A stretch of DNA of 64,000 nucleotides from assembly GCF_946227985.1 (NCBI RefSeq), contig NZ_CAMKGL010000001.1, forward strand, positions 310,001 to 374,000. The letters run 5' to 3'. Source of the stretch: Serratia quinivorans. GTDB taxonomy: Bacteria > Pseudomonadota > Gammaproteobacteria > Enterobacterales > Enterobacteriaceae. The number at the start of each line of letters is the position of its first letter. Position 1 is the first letter of the stretch. The notes below the pieces were generated by a model. It ran no database searches, had not been told where the DNA came from, and worked only from the letters and a program-made list of their open reading frames with translations. Positions 53,610-64,000 of this stretch are shown here, in pieces. The position numbers and the translations under genes are program-made.

Positions 53610-54500
53610 TCAACCCGGCCCCTCGCTTCCTGCTGCCAACAAAGGAACCAGGATGTCACTAATGGGGGTAGGAATACCCTGCGCATGACCATAACGCTGC
53701 ACGACGCCGTTGCGTATCTCCCATTCCAGCGGGCGATTGGCCTGGCGATCGGCGAGAATGGAGGTACCCAAGTCCGCAGGCGCACGATGAAAACCGTCAA
53801 CGATCTCCTGTGGAACGTTATCGCCAAGAACCGCACCTTCGGCACGTGCGACAGTCAGACATTCATGCAGATAAGCCAGTGCCAGTTTCGTGATATCCCC
53901 GCGTGAGAACATTCCCGCACGGCGGTTTGCAAGAACCATCAGGCCCGCGACCGCATTCTGCAATAGTTTGCGCCAGGCGATCGAGAGGAAATCGGATGAC
54001 AACTCAACGCTGCAGCGGCTACCGCTGAGCGCATCAACGACCCGTTTTACCTGCGGCACATCCGGGAGTGTCAAACGCGGTTTAGCCCGCAGGCGGACAG
54101 AGGAATCTGGTTCGCGCTGTGCCGGGAACCATACGACCGAAGGCAGTACCGTTGCTCCGTTAACATAGGGTTCCAACAGAGTTTTCTGTTCGACGCCGTT
54201 TTGCAGCGCACACACGACAGTGTTTTCATTGCATAACGCGGCAAGCCAATGGGCGCTCTCAGCCACCTGGGTCGTTTTCACCGCCACAAAGACCAGATCG
54301 AAGGGTTGGGTGCTGGTCGGCGGCCTGCTCAATACCGGACCAGGAACCACCACTTCACCTTCATCGTAACGAAGAATTAATTGTGGGTGCGCGGTGCGCC
54401 CGCAAAGTAGTGGCGTGCGGCCGACTTCGTGCAATGCAGCAGCGATAGTGGTACCAATCGCACCGGGACCAATCAGAGCAATAGTAGGGGAGTCAGGCAT
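53610..54500 (-). CDS. Ketopantoate reductase family protein (PanE/ApbA-like)
   Basis: The 296-residue protein begins with a Rossmann motif (IALIGPGAIGTTIAAALHEV). It has the ketopantoate-reductase landmarks VAVKTTQ with its catalytic-loop lysine, ALQNGVEQKTLLEP and a C-terminal ILADRQANRPLEWEIRNG, which holds the conserved Asp/Arg and Glu. Members reduce 2-dehydropantoate or other 2-keto acids with NADPH. Whether this is the housekeeping panE is unclear. The C-terminal helix is shortened and the context is accessory. ATG 54500 follows GGAGGA. Upstream on the same strand lies an EamA transporter remnant. Confidence 0.82.
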   Translation of the reverse strand: MPDSPTIALIGPGAIGTTIAAALHEVGRTPLLCGRTAHPQLILRYDEGEVVVPGPVLSRPPTSTQPFDLVFVAVKTTQVAESAHWLAALCNENTVVCALQNGVEQKTLLEPYVNGATVLPSVVWFPAQREPDSSVRLRAKPRLTLPDVPQVKRVVDALSGSRCSVELSSDFLSIAWRKLLQNAVAGLMVLANRRAGMFSRGDITKLALAYLHECLTVARAEGAVLGDNVPQEIVDGFHRAPADLGTSILADRQANRPLEWEIRNGVVQRYGHAQGIPTPISDILVPLLAAGSEGPG

Positions 54501-54520
54501 TTCAAGTCCTCCAGTGATCG

Positions 54521-54690
54521 TCAATCCATCAACAGCGTGCCGGTAGCACTCACCGTGCTCGCCAGTATTTTGCTGAACGTGAGTATTTCACTGAGAAACA
54601 GATAACCCAGGACTGCGGCAAACAGCAAGCTGATTTCGTGTCGCACCGATAGCCAGAACGAGCATAAAAAAGCTCAAAGCGAGATTGTGT
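54521..54690 (-). pseudogene. EamA/DMT transporter C-terminal remnant
   Basis: The minus strand reads HEISLLFAAVLGYLFLSEIL and continues about 20 residues to a stop at 54521. This matches the last two membrane helices of EamA/RhaT-type permeases. Upstream the expected preceding helix (LALSFFMLVLAIGA) is found in a different frame, so the gene is truncated and frameshifted. The intact remainder is missing. It ends 20 bases before the PanE-like start, so both once formed a unit. Confidence 0.55.
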
Positions 54691-54706
54691 TCAAAGAGTT
54701 TTAACA

Positions 54707-54730
54707 GTCTGCTTTGTGCCAAAAGCGGAC
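54707..54730. repeat. Interspersed hairpin repeat, copy 2
   Basis: GTCTGCTT (54707-54714), TGTGCCAA, AAGCGGAC (54723-54730). It matches copy 1 at 15532-15555 except for one base in the loop. It lies between the EamA remnant and the acetyltransferase gene. Confidence 0.6.
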
Positions 54731-54753
54731 GTCAGGGCCGACAAATACAATCA

Positions 54754-55203
54754 TCACAATGCCTTTGCGAAACAGACAGCTTCTTCTCTACCTATATATG
54801 GGCCATAATTCTCAATACGGACATATCCATTTTTTTCGTAAAAATTGACAGCCCGACGGTTGATATGTCGGGTTTCCAGTTTCAACTCGCGATATCCCAT
54901 TTGTTTTGCGGAGGTTTCCAGAAAAGTAAGTAAAGCACTACCCACGCCTGGCAAGCTTTGGTCTGAAAACATTCTTTTAATCTCGGCTGTATTTTGAGTT
55001 AATGGCCGGATTGCGCCGCATCCTATCGCATCCCCATGGGCATTCTTTGCCAATACCCATAATGCTTTGTCATCATTCATTGCTTCAACGGTGAAGTTGG
55101 TTTTGCCATTATCGCCAGTTATAGCGGCAAGTTCAGCGGACAGCATTTCGATTAAGCGATGGGATTCTGAAGAAAATGGATCTGATTTCTCTACGGTTAT
55201 CAT
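54754..55203 (-). CDS. GNAT family N-acetyltransferase
   Basis: The 149-residue GNAT protein has the beta-4/alpha-3 acetyl-CoA site AEIKRMFSDQSLPGVGSALL (RxxGxG/A-like, here QSLPGVG). ETRHINRRAVNFYEKNGYVR is typical of the C-terminal part. The substrate is unknown. It is the last gene before the second tRNA-Asn; the tRNA terminator at 55363 is 160 bases upstream of its start. Confidence 0.83.
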   Translation of the reverse strand: MITVEKSDPFSSESHRLIEMLSAELAAITGDNGKTNFTVEAMNDDKALWVLAKNAHGDAIGCGAIRPLTQNTAEIKRMFSDQSLPGVGSALLTFLETSAKQMGYRELKLETRHINRRAVNFYEKNGYVRIENYGPYIGREEAVCFAKAL

Positions 55204-55355
55204 GGTTATATCCTATAAAGGGAGTTTAACCAGCATAAAGTACCCTGCCTGAAAAATCATCATCTCAAAACGGGTAATGGGACAACGCTGCTCCCTGGCT
55301 TTATCGGGGATACAATGTCCGTTATTCGCTCGTAGAAGCCATCCACCAAAACAAA

Positions 55356-55390
55356 AGCAAAAAGCCCGCTTAAGTTTCCTTAAGCGGGCT
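55356..55390 (-). terminator. Terminator of tRNA-Asn copy 2
   Basis: AGCCCGCTTAAG (55363-55374) pairs perfectly with CTTAAGCGGGCT (55379-55390) over TTTC. The minus strand continues with TTTTTGCTTTTG. Confidence 0.88.
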
Positions 55391-55399
55391 TCTCTAATT

Positions 55400-55475
55400 T
55401 GGCTCCTCTGACTGGACTCGAACCAGTGACATACGGATTAACAGTCCGCCGTTCTACCGACTGAACTACAGAGGA
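55400..55475 (-). tRNA. asnT: tRNA-Asn (GTT), copy 2
   Basis: The 76-base sequence is identical to the tRNA-Asn at 23700-23775, with anticodon GTT and encoded CCA. Promoter, terminator and short flanks are also similar, making a direct repeat of about 150 bases. The symbol is assigned by analogy only. Confidence 0.96.
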
Positions 55476-55493
55476 ATCGTTTGAACGGCCGGA

Positions 55494-55522
55494 ATCATAA
55501 CGGGGTGTTGGCAGCATGTCAA
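55494..55522 (-). promoter_or_regulatory. Sigma70 promoter of tRNA-Asn copy 2
   Basis: On the minus strand TTGACA (55522-55517), 17 bases, then TATGAT (55499-55494), the same geometry as copy 1 and the same distance from the tRNA. Confidence 0.85.
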
Positions 55523-55588
55523 AGGTGGATTACGCATTCTGTGACTGTTTGCTTACAGAATGCGCAACCCGTTGAGCTTTTGGCAGAT

Positions 55589-58711
<3,123 letters not shown>

Positions 58712-58791
58712 TCATGCCGAATAAGATGCTGATGAGTCCCCAAAAAGTAAAGCGGTTACATTCAACCTTGCAGGGCCGATCAAATAACCGC

Positions 58792-59478
58792 TTATTCTGG
58801 CAGGCTGGGGCGATAAATCCGCTGCGGACGGCCCACTTTGCCGTAAATGATTTCTGCACGCAGCTGCTGGGCGGCGGTGCAAAACTCCAGATAACGGCGT
58901 GCGGTGGTCCGGCTTAACCCCATCTTTTGCGCAACGCTTTCAGCGGTGTGGCTGGCGGAAGGGATCTCGAACAAGGCGCGGATTTTTACCAGCGTCAGTT
59001 CATCAATGCCCGCGGGTAGGGCCGCCTGCTGTTCACCGCGTGCATAGGTGTTGAACATCTGATCGATGCGCTGTTGGCTAAGTCGCGCTTTGTCTTTCAG
59101 CGCCTGACGCCGCTGGCTAAAGCGCAGCAGCGTGTGGGCCAGACGATCATAGGCCAGCGGTTTAATCAGGTAATCGAACACCCCGTAACGCAGCGCTTCG
59201 GCGACGGTGTCCATATCGCTGGCGGCGGTGATAAACACAATGCCGCCGGCATAACCATTCAGGGTCAGCTCACGCAGCAGCTCAATGCCCTGACCGTCGG
59301 GCAGGAAGTTATCCAGCAGAATAAGATCCGGTTTGAAGCGCTCGGTCATCATACGGGCTTGCGCCAGGTTGCCGGCCAGCCAGATTTGCCGGCAACCGCC
59401 ATTCTGCCGGATAAATTCCGCATGCATCTCCGCCAGCGGCGTCTCATCTTCGACGATCAGTATGTTCAACCATTCCAT
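58792..59478 (-). CDS. dpiA: Response regulator of citrate fermentation (DpiA/CitB-like)
   Basis: The 228-residue protein is close to E. coli DpiA (CitB). It has a receiver domain with phosphoacceptor Asp56 (LILLDNFLPDG) and the switch segment FDYLIKP. The C-terminal helix-turn-helix matches DpiA (TAESVAQKMGLSRTTARRYL, YGKVGRPQRIY). ATG 59478 is chosen by homology. It should activate the divergent citC operon. Its sensor kinase (DpiB/CitA) is not adjacent: upstream is the citC promoter region, downstream is lacZ. Confidence 0.92.
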   Translation of the reverse strand: MEWLNILIVEDETPLAEMHAEFIRQNGGCRQIWLAGNLAQARMMTERFKPDLILLDNFLPDGQGIELLRELTLNGYAGGIVFITAASDMDTVAEALRYGVFDYLIKPLAYDRLAHTLLRFSQRRQALKDKARLSQQRIDQMFNTYARGEQQAALPAGIDELTLVKIRALFEIPSASHTAESVAQKMGLSRTTARRYLEFCTAAQQLRAEIIYGKVGRPQRIYRPSLPE

Positions 59479-59637
59479 AGTGAATCTCGTCTCCCCGACG
59501 TCTTTCAATATGCAATCAACATGCTAATAAAATGTAAGTTAATTGCCACTCAAAATAAAGATTATCTCAATAATAAACACCATAAAAATAATTAAGTAAA
59601 TAAACAACATTAAATAACTTATTAACCGGGAGGGGTT

Positions 59638-59653
59638 TGTGAAATAGGTCAAT
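59638..59653. promoter_or_regulatory. CRP-like site upstream of citC
   Basis: TGTGA-AATAGG-TCAAT fits the CRP pattern TGTGA-N6-TCACA at eight of ten defined bases. It is centred about 172 bases before the citC ATG. Confidence 0.4.
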
Positions 59654-59702
59654 AATTCGCTATTTTTTTATGATTATTATCGTTTCATTAAATTCAGTTG
59701 AT

Positions 59703-59741
59703 GGTTTTAACGGTTTTATCTTTATGGTTTTTAAGGTTTTA
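59703..59741. promoter_or_regulatory. Paired GGTTTTA repeats, probable DpiA/CitB binding region
   Basis: GGTTTT begins at 59703, 59712, 59726 and 59735, giving two pairs of direct repeats with 9-base periodicity, 14 bases apart. They lie in the AT-rich 339-base region between divergent dpiA and citC. DpiA-type regulators bind AT-rich sites, so this is the natural candidate. Confidence 0.5.
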
Positions 59742-59817
59742 ATGACGCTTAAGAATGTTAATTGATGTTTCTTCCTTGTTTGTTTTGTTATTTATTAGTT
59801 AACCCAGAGAGTGTGCC

Positions 59818-60891
59818 ATGTTGGGCGATGCCGTATTTGACCGAGTGAAAAGATCAGATCATAAAAGTATTGCGCAGATTAATGCCTTCCTGCGGAGTAA
59901 CGATCTGAATATTGATACGACGGTTGAAATATTTATTACCGTTACACAGAACGATAAATTGGTCGCCTGCGGCGGTATTGCGGACAATATTATCAAATGC
60001 GTTGCCATCAGCCCACAAATGCGCGGCGAAGGCTTGGCACTGCAACTGGCGACCGAACTGGTGAATCTGGCTTATGAGCGCCACCACACCCAGCTATTTA
60101 TTTACACCAAAATCCAAAATGAACCGCTGTTCCGCCAGTGTGGTTTTTATCCGATAGCCCAGGTACCGGGCATCGTGGTGCTGATGGAAAACAGCCCGTG
60201 CCGCCTGAAGCGCTATGCCGCCCAACTGGCGGGTCAGCGGCAGCCGGGCAAGCGCATTGGCAGCATTGTGATGAATGCCAACCCCTTTACCCGTGGTCAC
60301 CAATATCTGGTGCGCCAGGCGGCCGAAAAGTGCGACTGGCTGCACCTGTTTTTGGTCAAGGAAAACACCTCGCGTTTCAGCTATGAAGACCGGCGGCGAC
60401 TGGTGCTGGCAGGCACGGCAGACATTGCCAACCTGAGGGTGCATGAAGGCTCGCAATACGTCATTTCCCGCGCCACTTTCCCCTGTTACTTCATTAAAGA
60501 TCAGGGTATTGCCGACGACTGCTACACCGAAATCGATCTGAAGATCTTTCGTCAGTATCTGGCACCCGCGCTGGGCATCACCCACCGTTTTGTCGGCAAC
60601 GAGCCATTCTGCGCGGTCACCGCGAAGTACAACCGCGATATGCGTTATTGGCTGGAAACCCCGGCGTTATCCAGCCCGCCAATCGCGCTGGTAGAAATTG
60701 AGCGTTTGCAATATCAGGGCACGGCAATCTCCGCCTCCTGGGTGCGCAAGCTGTTGGCCGCGGGGGATTTTCACGCCGCCGCGCCGCTGGTGCCACCGGA
60801 CACCCTGTATTACCTGCAAGATTTGCAAACGCAGCGCCGGACCAAACCGGCGGCCACCCCCTTTGAATCCGCACAATCAGGTGAAAGATGA
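59818..60891 (+). CDS. citC: [Citrate (pro-3S)-lyase] ligase CitC
   Basis: The 357-residue protein has an N-terminal GNAT-like domain ([20 protein letters not shown]) and a C-terminal nucleotidyltransferase-like domain with [20 protein letters not shown] (HxGH-type site) and [10 protein letters not shown]. It acetylates the prosthetic thiol of citrate lyase, which activates the enzyme. It is the first gene of the operon and overlaps citD by four bases (ATGA). The upstream region contains the CRP-like and GGTTTTA elements. Confidence 0.95.
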   Translation: MLGDAVFDRVKRSDHKSIAQINAFLRSNDLNIDTTVEIFITVTQNDKLVACGGIADNIIKCVAISPQMRGEGLALQLATELVNLAYERHHTQLFIYTKIQNEPLFRQCGFYPIAQVPGIVVLMENSPCRLKRYAAQLAGQRQPGKRIGSIVMNANPFTRGHQYLVRQAAEKCDWLHLFLVKENTSRFSYEDRRRLVLAGTADIANLRVHEGSQYVISRATFPCYFIKDQGIADDCYTEIDLKIFRQYLAPALGITHRFVGNEPFCAVTAKYNRDMRYWLETPALSSPPIALVEIERLQYQGTAISASWVRKLLAAGDFHAAAPLVPPDTLYYLQDLQTQRRTKPAATPFESAQSGER

Positions 60892-61196
60892 AAATTATCC
60901 GAGAAGCAATGGCCGGCACGCTGGAATCCAGCGATGTCATGGTGCGCATCGCCCCCGCCGAGGGGCCGGAACACGACCTGCTGATCGCCAGCAGCGTGGA
61001 AAAACAGTTTGGCGAAGCCATCCGCCAGACGCTGTTGCAGGTGCTGCAGCACTACCAGGTGGAGCCTGTGCAGGTGATGGTGGACGACAAAGGGGCGCTC
61101 GACTGCGTACTGCGGGCCCGGCTGGAAACTGCGCTGATGCGTGCCAGCGACAATGGCCAACTGCCATGGGGAGTGCCTAATGAAAATGCTGAATAA
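60888..61196 (+). CDS. citD: Citrate lyase acyl carrier protein CitD (gamma subunit)
   Basis: The 102-residue protein is of CitD length and has the conserved prosthetic-group serine context [14 protein letters not shown] near residue 14. It carries the phosphoribosyl-dephospho-CoA arm of citrate lyase. The start overlaps the citC stop (ATGA). Its last 17 bases overlap the citE start at 61180. Confidence 0.95.
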   Translation: MKIIREAMAGTLESSDVMVRIAPAEGPEHDLLIASSVEKQFGEAIRQTLLQVLQHYQVEPVQVMVDDKGALDCVLRARLETALMRASDNGQLPWGVPNENAE

Positions 61197-62100
61197 ACAC
61201 CGCCTGCGTCGCAGCATGCTGTTCGTGCCCGGCGCCAATGCGGCGATGGTGAGCAACGCCTTTATCTATCAGGCCGATGCGCTGATGTTCGATCTGGAAG
61301 ACTCGGTGATCCTGCGCGAAAAAGACGCGGCGCGGCGGCTGGTTTACCACGCGCTGCAACATCCGCTGTATCAGGAAGTGGAAACCATTGTGCGGGTTAA
61401 CGCGCTGGATTCCGCGTACGGCCTGGCGGATCTGCAGGCGGTGGTGCGGGGTGGGGCGGACATTGTGCGCCTGCCGAAAACCGACAGCGCGCAGGACGTG
61501 GTGGATATGGATCGCGAGATTGCCGCCATCGAAGCCGACTGCGGACGCCCGGTCGGCAGCACCGGCCTGCTGGCGGCGATTGAGTCGGCGGCGGGTATTA
61601 CTCAGGCGGTGGCGATTGCCCATGCCTCTCCACGGCTGATCGGCATTGCGCTGGGTGCGGAAGACTACGTGCGCAACCTGCGTACCGAGCGTTCCCCGGA
61701 AGGCATCGAACTGTTGTTCGCACGTTGTTCATTGCTGCAGGCGGCGCGGGCGGCAGGCATTCAGGCGTTCGACACGGTCTATTCCGACGCCAATAACGAA
61801 GCCGGTTTCCTGCAGGAAGCGGCGCTGATCAAACAGCTCGGCTTCGACGGCAAATCCCTGATTAACCCCCGGCAGATTGAACTGTTGCACAACCTGTATG
61901 CGCCCACCGCCAAAGAGGTGGCTCACGCTCAACGGGTGGTGGACGCCGCGGCGGCGGCGGAGCAGGAGGGGCGCGGCGTGGTGTCGCTCAACGGCAAGAT
62001 GGTCGACAGCCCGGTGATTGAACGCGCACGGCTGGTGCTGCAGCGTGCAGCGCTTTCCGGCATCCGCGAAGCCTCGGTTCAGCATGGAGAGGAAGCATAA
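61180..62100 (+). CDS. citE: Citrate lyase beta subunit CitE
   Basis: The 306-residue protein matches E. coli CitE throughout ([80 protein letters not shown]). It cleaves the citryl thioester to oxaloacetate and acetyl-ACP with a metal ion held by the acidic residues in FDLEDS and DTVYSD. ATG 61180 has GGGGAG seven bases upstream; ATG 61186 is also possible. The stop overlaps the citF start by one base. Confidence 0.95.
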   Translation: MKMLNKHRLRRSMLFVPGANAAMVSNAFIYQADALMFDLEDSVILREKDAARRLVYHALQHPLYQEVETIVRVNALDSAYGLADLQAVVRGGADIVRLPKTDSAQDVVDMDREIAAIEADCGRPVGSTGLLAAIESAAGITQAVAIAHASPRLIGIALGAEDYVRNLRTERSPEGIELLFARCSLLQAARAAGIQAFDTVYSDANNEAGFLQEAALIKQLGFDGKSLINPRQIELLHNLYAPTAKEVAHAQRVVDAAAAAEQEGRGVVSLNGKMVDSPVIERARLVLQRAALSGIREASVQHGEEA

Positions 62101-63605
62101 TGAAACGCCAACAACGATTGATGACCCTGAACAACCTGGCGGAGTTGCGCTGCTATCAGGATTCCTCCAAGGCTAACCAGCAGGCGCGTAAACCCCGCGA
62201 TATCAAACGCTGCGACACGCTGGAACAGGCGGTGCGCCGCAGCGGATTGCAGGACGGCATGACCATTTCTTTCCACCATGCGTTTCGCGGTGGCGATCTG
62301 GCGCTAAATCAGGTGATGGAAACGCTGGCGGCGATGGGGTTCCGCAACCTGACGCTGGCTTCCAGCTCGCTCAGCGAATGCCATGCGCCGCTGGTCGGCC
62401 ATATCCGTAATGGGGTGGTAAGCCGCATTTATACCTCCGGCGTGCGCGGCCCGCTGGCGGACGCCATCTCACGCGGTCTGTTGGCCGAGCCGGTACAAAT
62501 CCACTCCCACGGCGGTCGGGTCAATCTGATCGAGTCCGGCGAATTGAGTATCGACGTTGCCTTCCTCGGGGTACCGGCCTGCGATGAGTTCGGTAATGCC
62601 AATGGCTACAGCGGCGAAGCCTGCTGCGGCTCGCTGGGTTACGCCAAAGTGGATGCCGACGCGGCGGGCACCGTGGTGCTGCTGACCGAGGCGATTGTGC
62701 CTTATCCGCATCATCCGGCCAGCCTGGCGCAGGATCGGGTGGATCTGATTGTTCAACTTGAGCGCGTGGGCGACGCCGACAAGATTGGTGCCGATGCCAC
62801 ACGCATGACTTCCAACCCGCGTGAACTGCTGATTGCCCGCCGGGCCGCTGAAGTGATCGCCGGTTCCGGCTACTTTACCGAAGGTTTCTCGCTGCAAACC
62901 GGCACCGGTGGCGCTTCACTGGCGGTGACGCGTTTTCTGGAAGACAAAATGCGCGCGCGCGGCATTCGCGCCGGTTTCGCATTAGGCGGCATCACCTCGA
63001 CCATGGTGGATTTGCATGAAAAAGGGCTGATCGCTCGCTTGCTGGACGTGCAGAGCTTTGACCGTGCGGCGGCGATGTCGCTGGCGCGTAACCCCAATCA
63101 CATAGAGATCAGCGCCAATCAGTATGCCAACTTCAGCTCAAAGGGGGCTTCGGTCGACAGACTTGATGTGGTGGTTCTGAGCGCGCTGGAAATCGACACC
63201 GGTTTTAACGTTAACGTGCTGACCGGTTCCGACGGCCTGCTGCGTGGAGCTTCCGGTGGCCACTGCGACACCGCCGCGGCGGCGCGGTTGGCGATCATCG
63301 TGGCACCGCTGGTGCGCGGGCGTATCCCAACGCTGGTCGAGCAGGTCACCACCTGTGTCACGCCTGGCTCCAGCATCGACATTCTGGTTACCGATCATGG
63401 TATTGCCGTTAATCCCGCGCGGCCGGAGTTGGCGCAGCGGTTGCAAGAAGCCGGTTTACCGGTGGTCAGCATCGACTGGCTGCGTCAGCGCGCGCTGCTG
63501 CTGACCGGTGAACCGGCACCGATCGTCTTTACCGACAGGGTGGTGGCGGTAGTGCGCTATCGCGATGGTTCGGTGATCGACGTGGTGCATCAGGTGGCGG
63601 AGTAA
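62100..63605 (+). CDS. citF: Citrate lyase alpha subunit CitF (citrate:acetyl-ACP transferase)
   Basis: The 501-residue CoA-transferase-fold protein has the same landmarks as E. coli CitF (510 residues): MTISFHHAFRGGDLALNQVM, IYTSGVRGPLADAISRGLLA, CDEFGNANGYSGEACCGSLG and DRVVAVVRYRDGSVIDVVHQ. It exchanges acetyl for citryl on the acyl carrier CitD. The N-terminus is a little shorter than in E. coli. Start and citE stop overlap as TAATG, implying coupling. Confidence 0.95.
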   Translation: MKRQQRLMTLNNLAELRCYQDSSKANQQARKPRDIKRCDTLEQAVRRSGLQDGMTISFHHAFRGGDLALNQVMETLAAMGFRNLTLASSSLSECHAPLVGHIRNGVVSRIYTSGVRGPLADAISRGLLAEPVQIHSHGGRVNLIESGELSIDVAFLGVPACDEFGNANGYSGEACCGSLGYAKVDADAAGTVVLLTEAIVPYPHHPASLAQDRVDLIVQLERVGDADKIGADATRMTSNPRELLIARRAAEVIAGSGYFTEGFSLQTGTGGASLAVTRFLEDKMRARGIRAGFALGGITSTMVDLHEKGLIARLLDVQSFDRAAAMSLARNPNHIEISANQYANFSSKGASVDRLDVVVLSALEIDTGFNVNVLTGSDGLLRGASGGHCDTAAAARLAIIVAPLVRGRIPTLVEQVTTCVTPGSSIDILVTDHGIAVNPARPELAQRLQEAGLPVVSIDWLRQRALLLTGEPAPIVFTDRVVAVVRYRDGSVIDVVHQVAE

Positions 63606-63609
63606 TCCT

Positions 63610-64000
63610 ATGGCTAGCCTCCCTCCCGAACTGGCCGCCAACCGCGCAGTCAGCCTGCCGGAACTGTTGACCAGCCGCGAATGCCGCCAGGCACGCCAGC
63701 AGGCATGGCTGGCGCAGCATCAGTCCACCTTGCTGGTGCTGACGCTGGTGGTGCCCGGCGCGGTAAAAGACAGCGCGCTGACGCGCAATATCTTCAATCT
63801 GGGCTGGCAGGCGCTGCAGCAAATGTGGGCTGAACAGGGTTGGCACTGCCTGCAGGCTGAAACGCTGGCGCTATCGACCGGCTGCGAGGGTTTCGTGGCG
63901 CTGCAGGCCGACGCACAGCGGGTGAAAGACTGCGCCATCCAGTTGGAAGTGCAGCAGCCAATTGGCCGACTGTGGGATATCGACGTGCTGGACTCACAGG
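63610..64000 (+). CDS. citX: CitX, apo-citrate lyase phosphoribosyl-dephospho-CoA transferase (partial)
   Basis: An ATG at 63610, four bases after the citF stop, opens a frame of 130 codons that reaches the window edge. It contains SLPELLTSRECRQARQQAWL and the CitX motif QPIGRLWDIDVLD. CitX attaches the prosthetic group to CitD. The C-terminal part, with the expected cysteines, and later cit genes lie beyond the window. Confidence 0.93.
   Translation, partial: MASLPPELAANRAVSLPELLTSRECRQARQQAWLAQHQSTLLVLTLVVPGAVKDSALTRNIFNLGWQALQQMWAEQGWHCLQAETLALSTGCEGFVALQADAQRVKDCAIQLEVQQPIGRLWDIDVLDSQ

Noticed and set aside
53423..53845. 140-codon minus frame overlapping the PanE-like gene
   Set aside because: It is a shifted frame of the recognised reductase and its terminator region.
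59703..59741. CRISPR-like reading of the GGTTTTA repeats
   Set aside because: Repeats are only seven bases with 2-base gaps; there are no spacers or cas genes anywhere in the window.

Overview
The window looks like chromosomal DNA of an enterobacterium close to Serratia. Protein sequences recalled for E. coli PuuA, PlaP, ExoI (SbcB), YeeA, TmaR (YeeX), SotB, KatG, LacZ and CitCDEFX all have close full-length counterparts here. The order plaP - sbcB - yeeA - tmaR repeats the E. coli yeeF - sbcB - yeeA - yeeX neighbourhood. ERIC-type repeats are also present. No species is claimed.

Left part (1-12.4 kb), mostly backbone. It holds a truncated sugar ABC ATPase, the putrescine genes puuR/puuA (divergent, with a PuuR-like operator) and plaP, whose leader can fold over its own ribosome binding site. 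Exonuclease I follows, then a small DNA polymerase III theta-like protein, a small membrane protein and an SDR with an AT-rich upstream region. Next come a LexA/CI-like S24 repressor with TTTAGC...GCTAAA operators facing a cytoplasmic amidase, then yeeA and tmaR. E. coli has dacD/sbmC in the sbcB-yeeA interval, so that interval has been replaced here.

Accessory stretch (12.4-23.6 kb). It contains an M20 amidohydrolase with an amino-acid binding protein and a LysR regulator. Next is an OhrR-like MarR regulator lacking its sensing cysteine, followed by two tandem F420-reductase-like oxidoreductases. A LysR gene faces a pair of YdcZ-type half-size transporters. A PhyH dioxygenase/SDR pair with a LacI regulator comes next. 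The stretch ends in an HxlR gene truncated by an IS3-family remnant, beside the first tRNA-Asn.

Interval between two near-identical tRNA-Asn units (23.7-55.5 kb). It holds a livJHMGF-like branched-chain amino acid importer with two ERIC elements, a lipid/peptide hydroxylase, and a LacI-controlled MocA oxidoreductase plus a frameshifted isomerase. After these come sotB, a sugar-type MFS, a hydrolase/DoxX/MFS module and a DHA2 efflux pump with a LysR gene. They are followed by katG, a TetR/SDR/quinone-reductase group, and a citrate symporter co-transcribed with a ModA-like binding protein. The interval closes with a mesX-mesD folate-independent methionine synthase pair, a PanE-like reductase behind an EamA remnant, and a GNAT acetyltransferase.

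Right end (55.5-64 kb). lacZ stands without lacI or lacY. A DpiA/CitB-type response regulator has no adjacent sensor kinase. The divergent citrate lyase operon citCDEFX runs off the edge. The cit promoter region has paired GGTTTTA repeats and a CRP-like site.

The items most worth a second look are the plaP leader structure, the S24 repressor/amidase unit, mesX-mesD, the symporter paired with a binding protein, and the two tRNA-Asn units bracketing about 32 kb.
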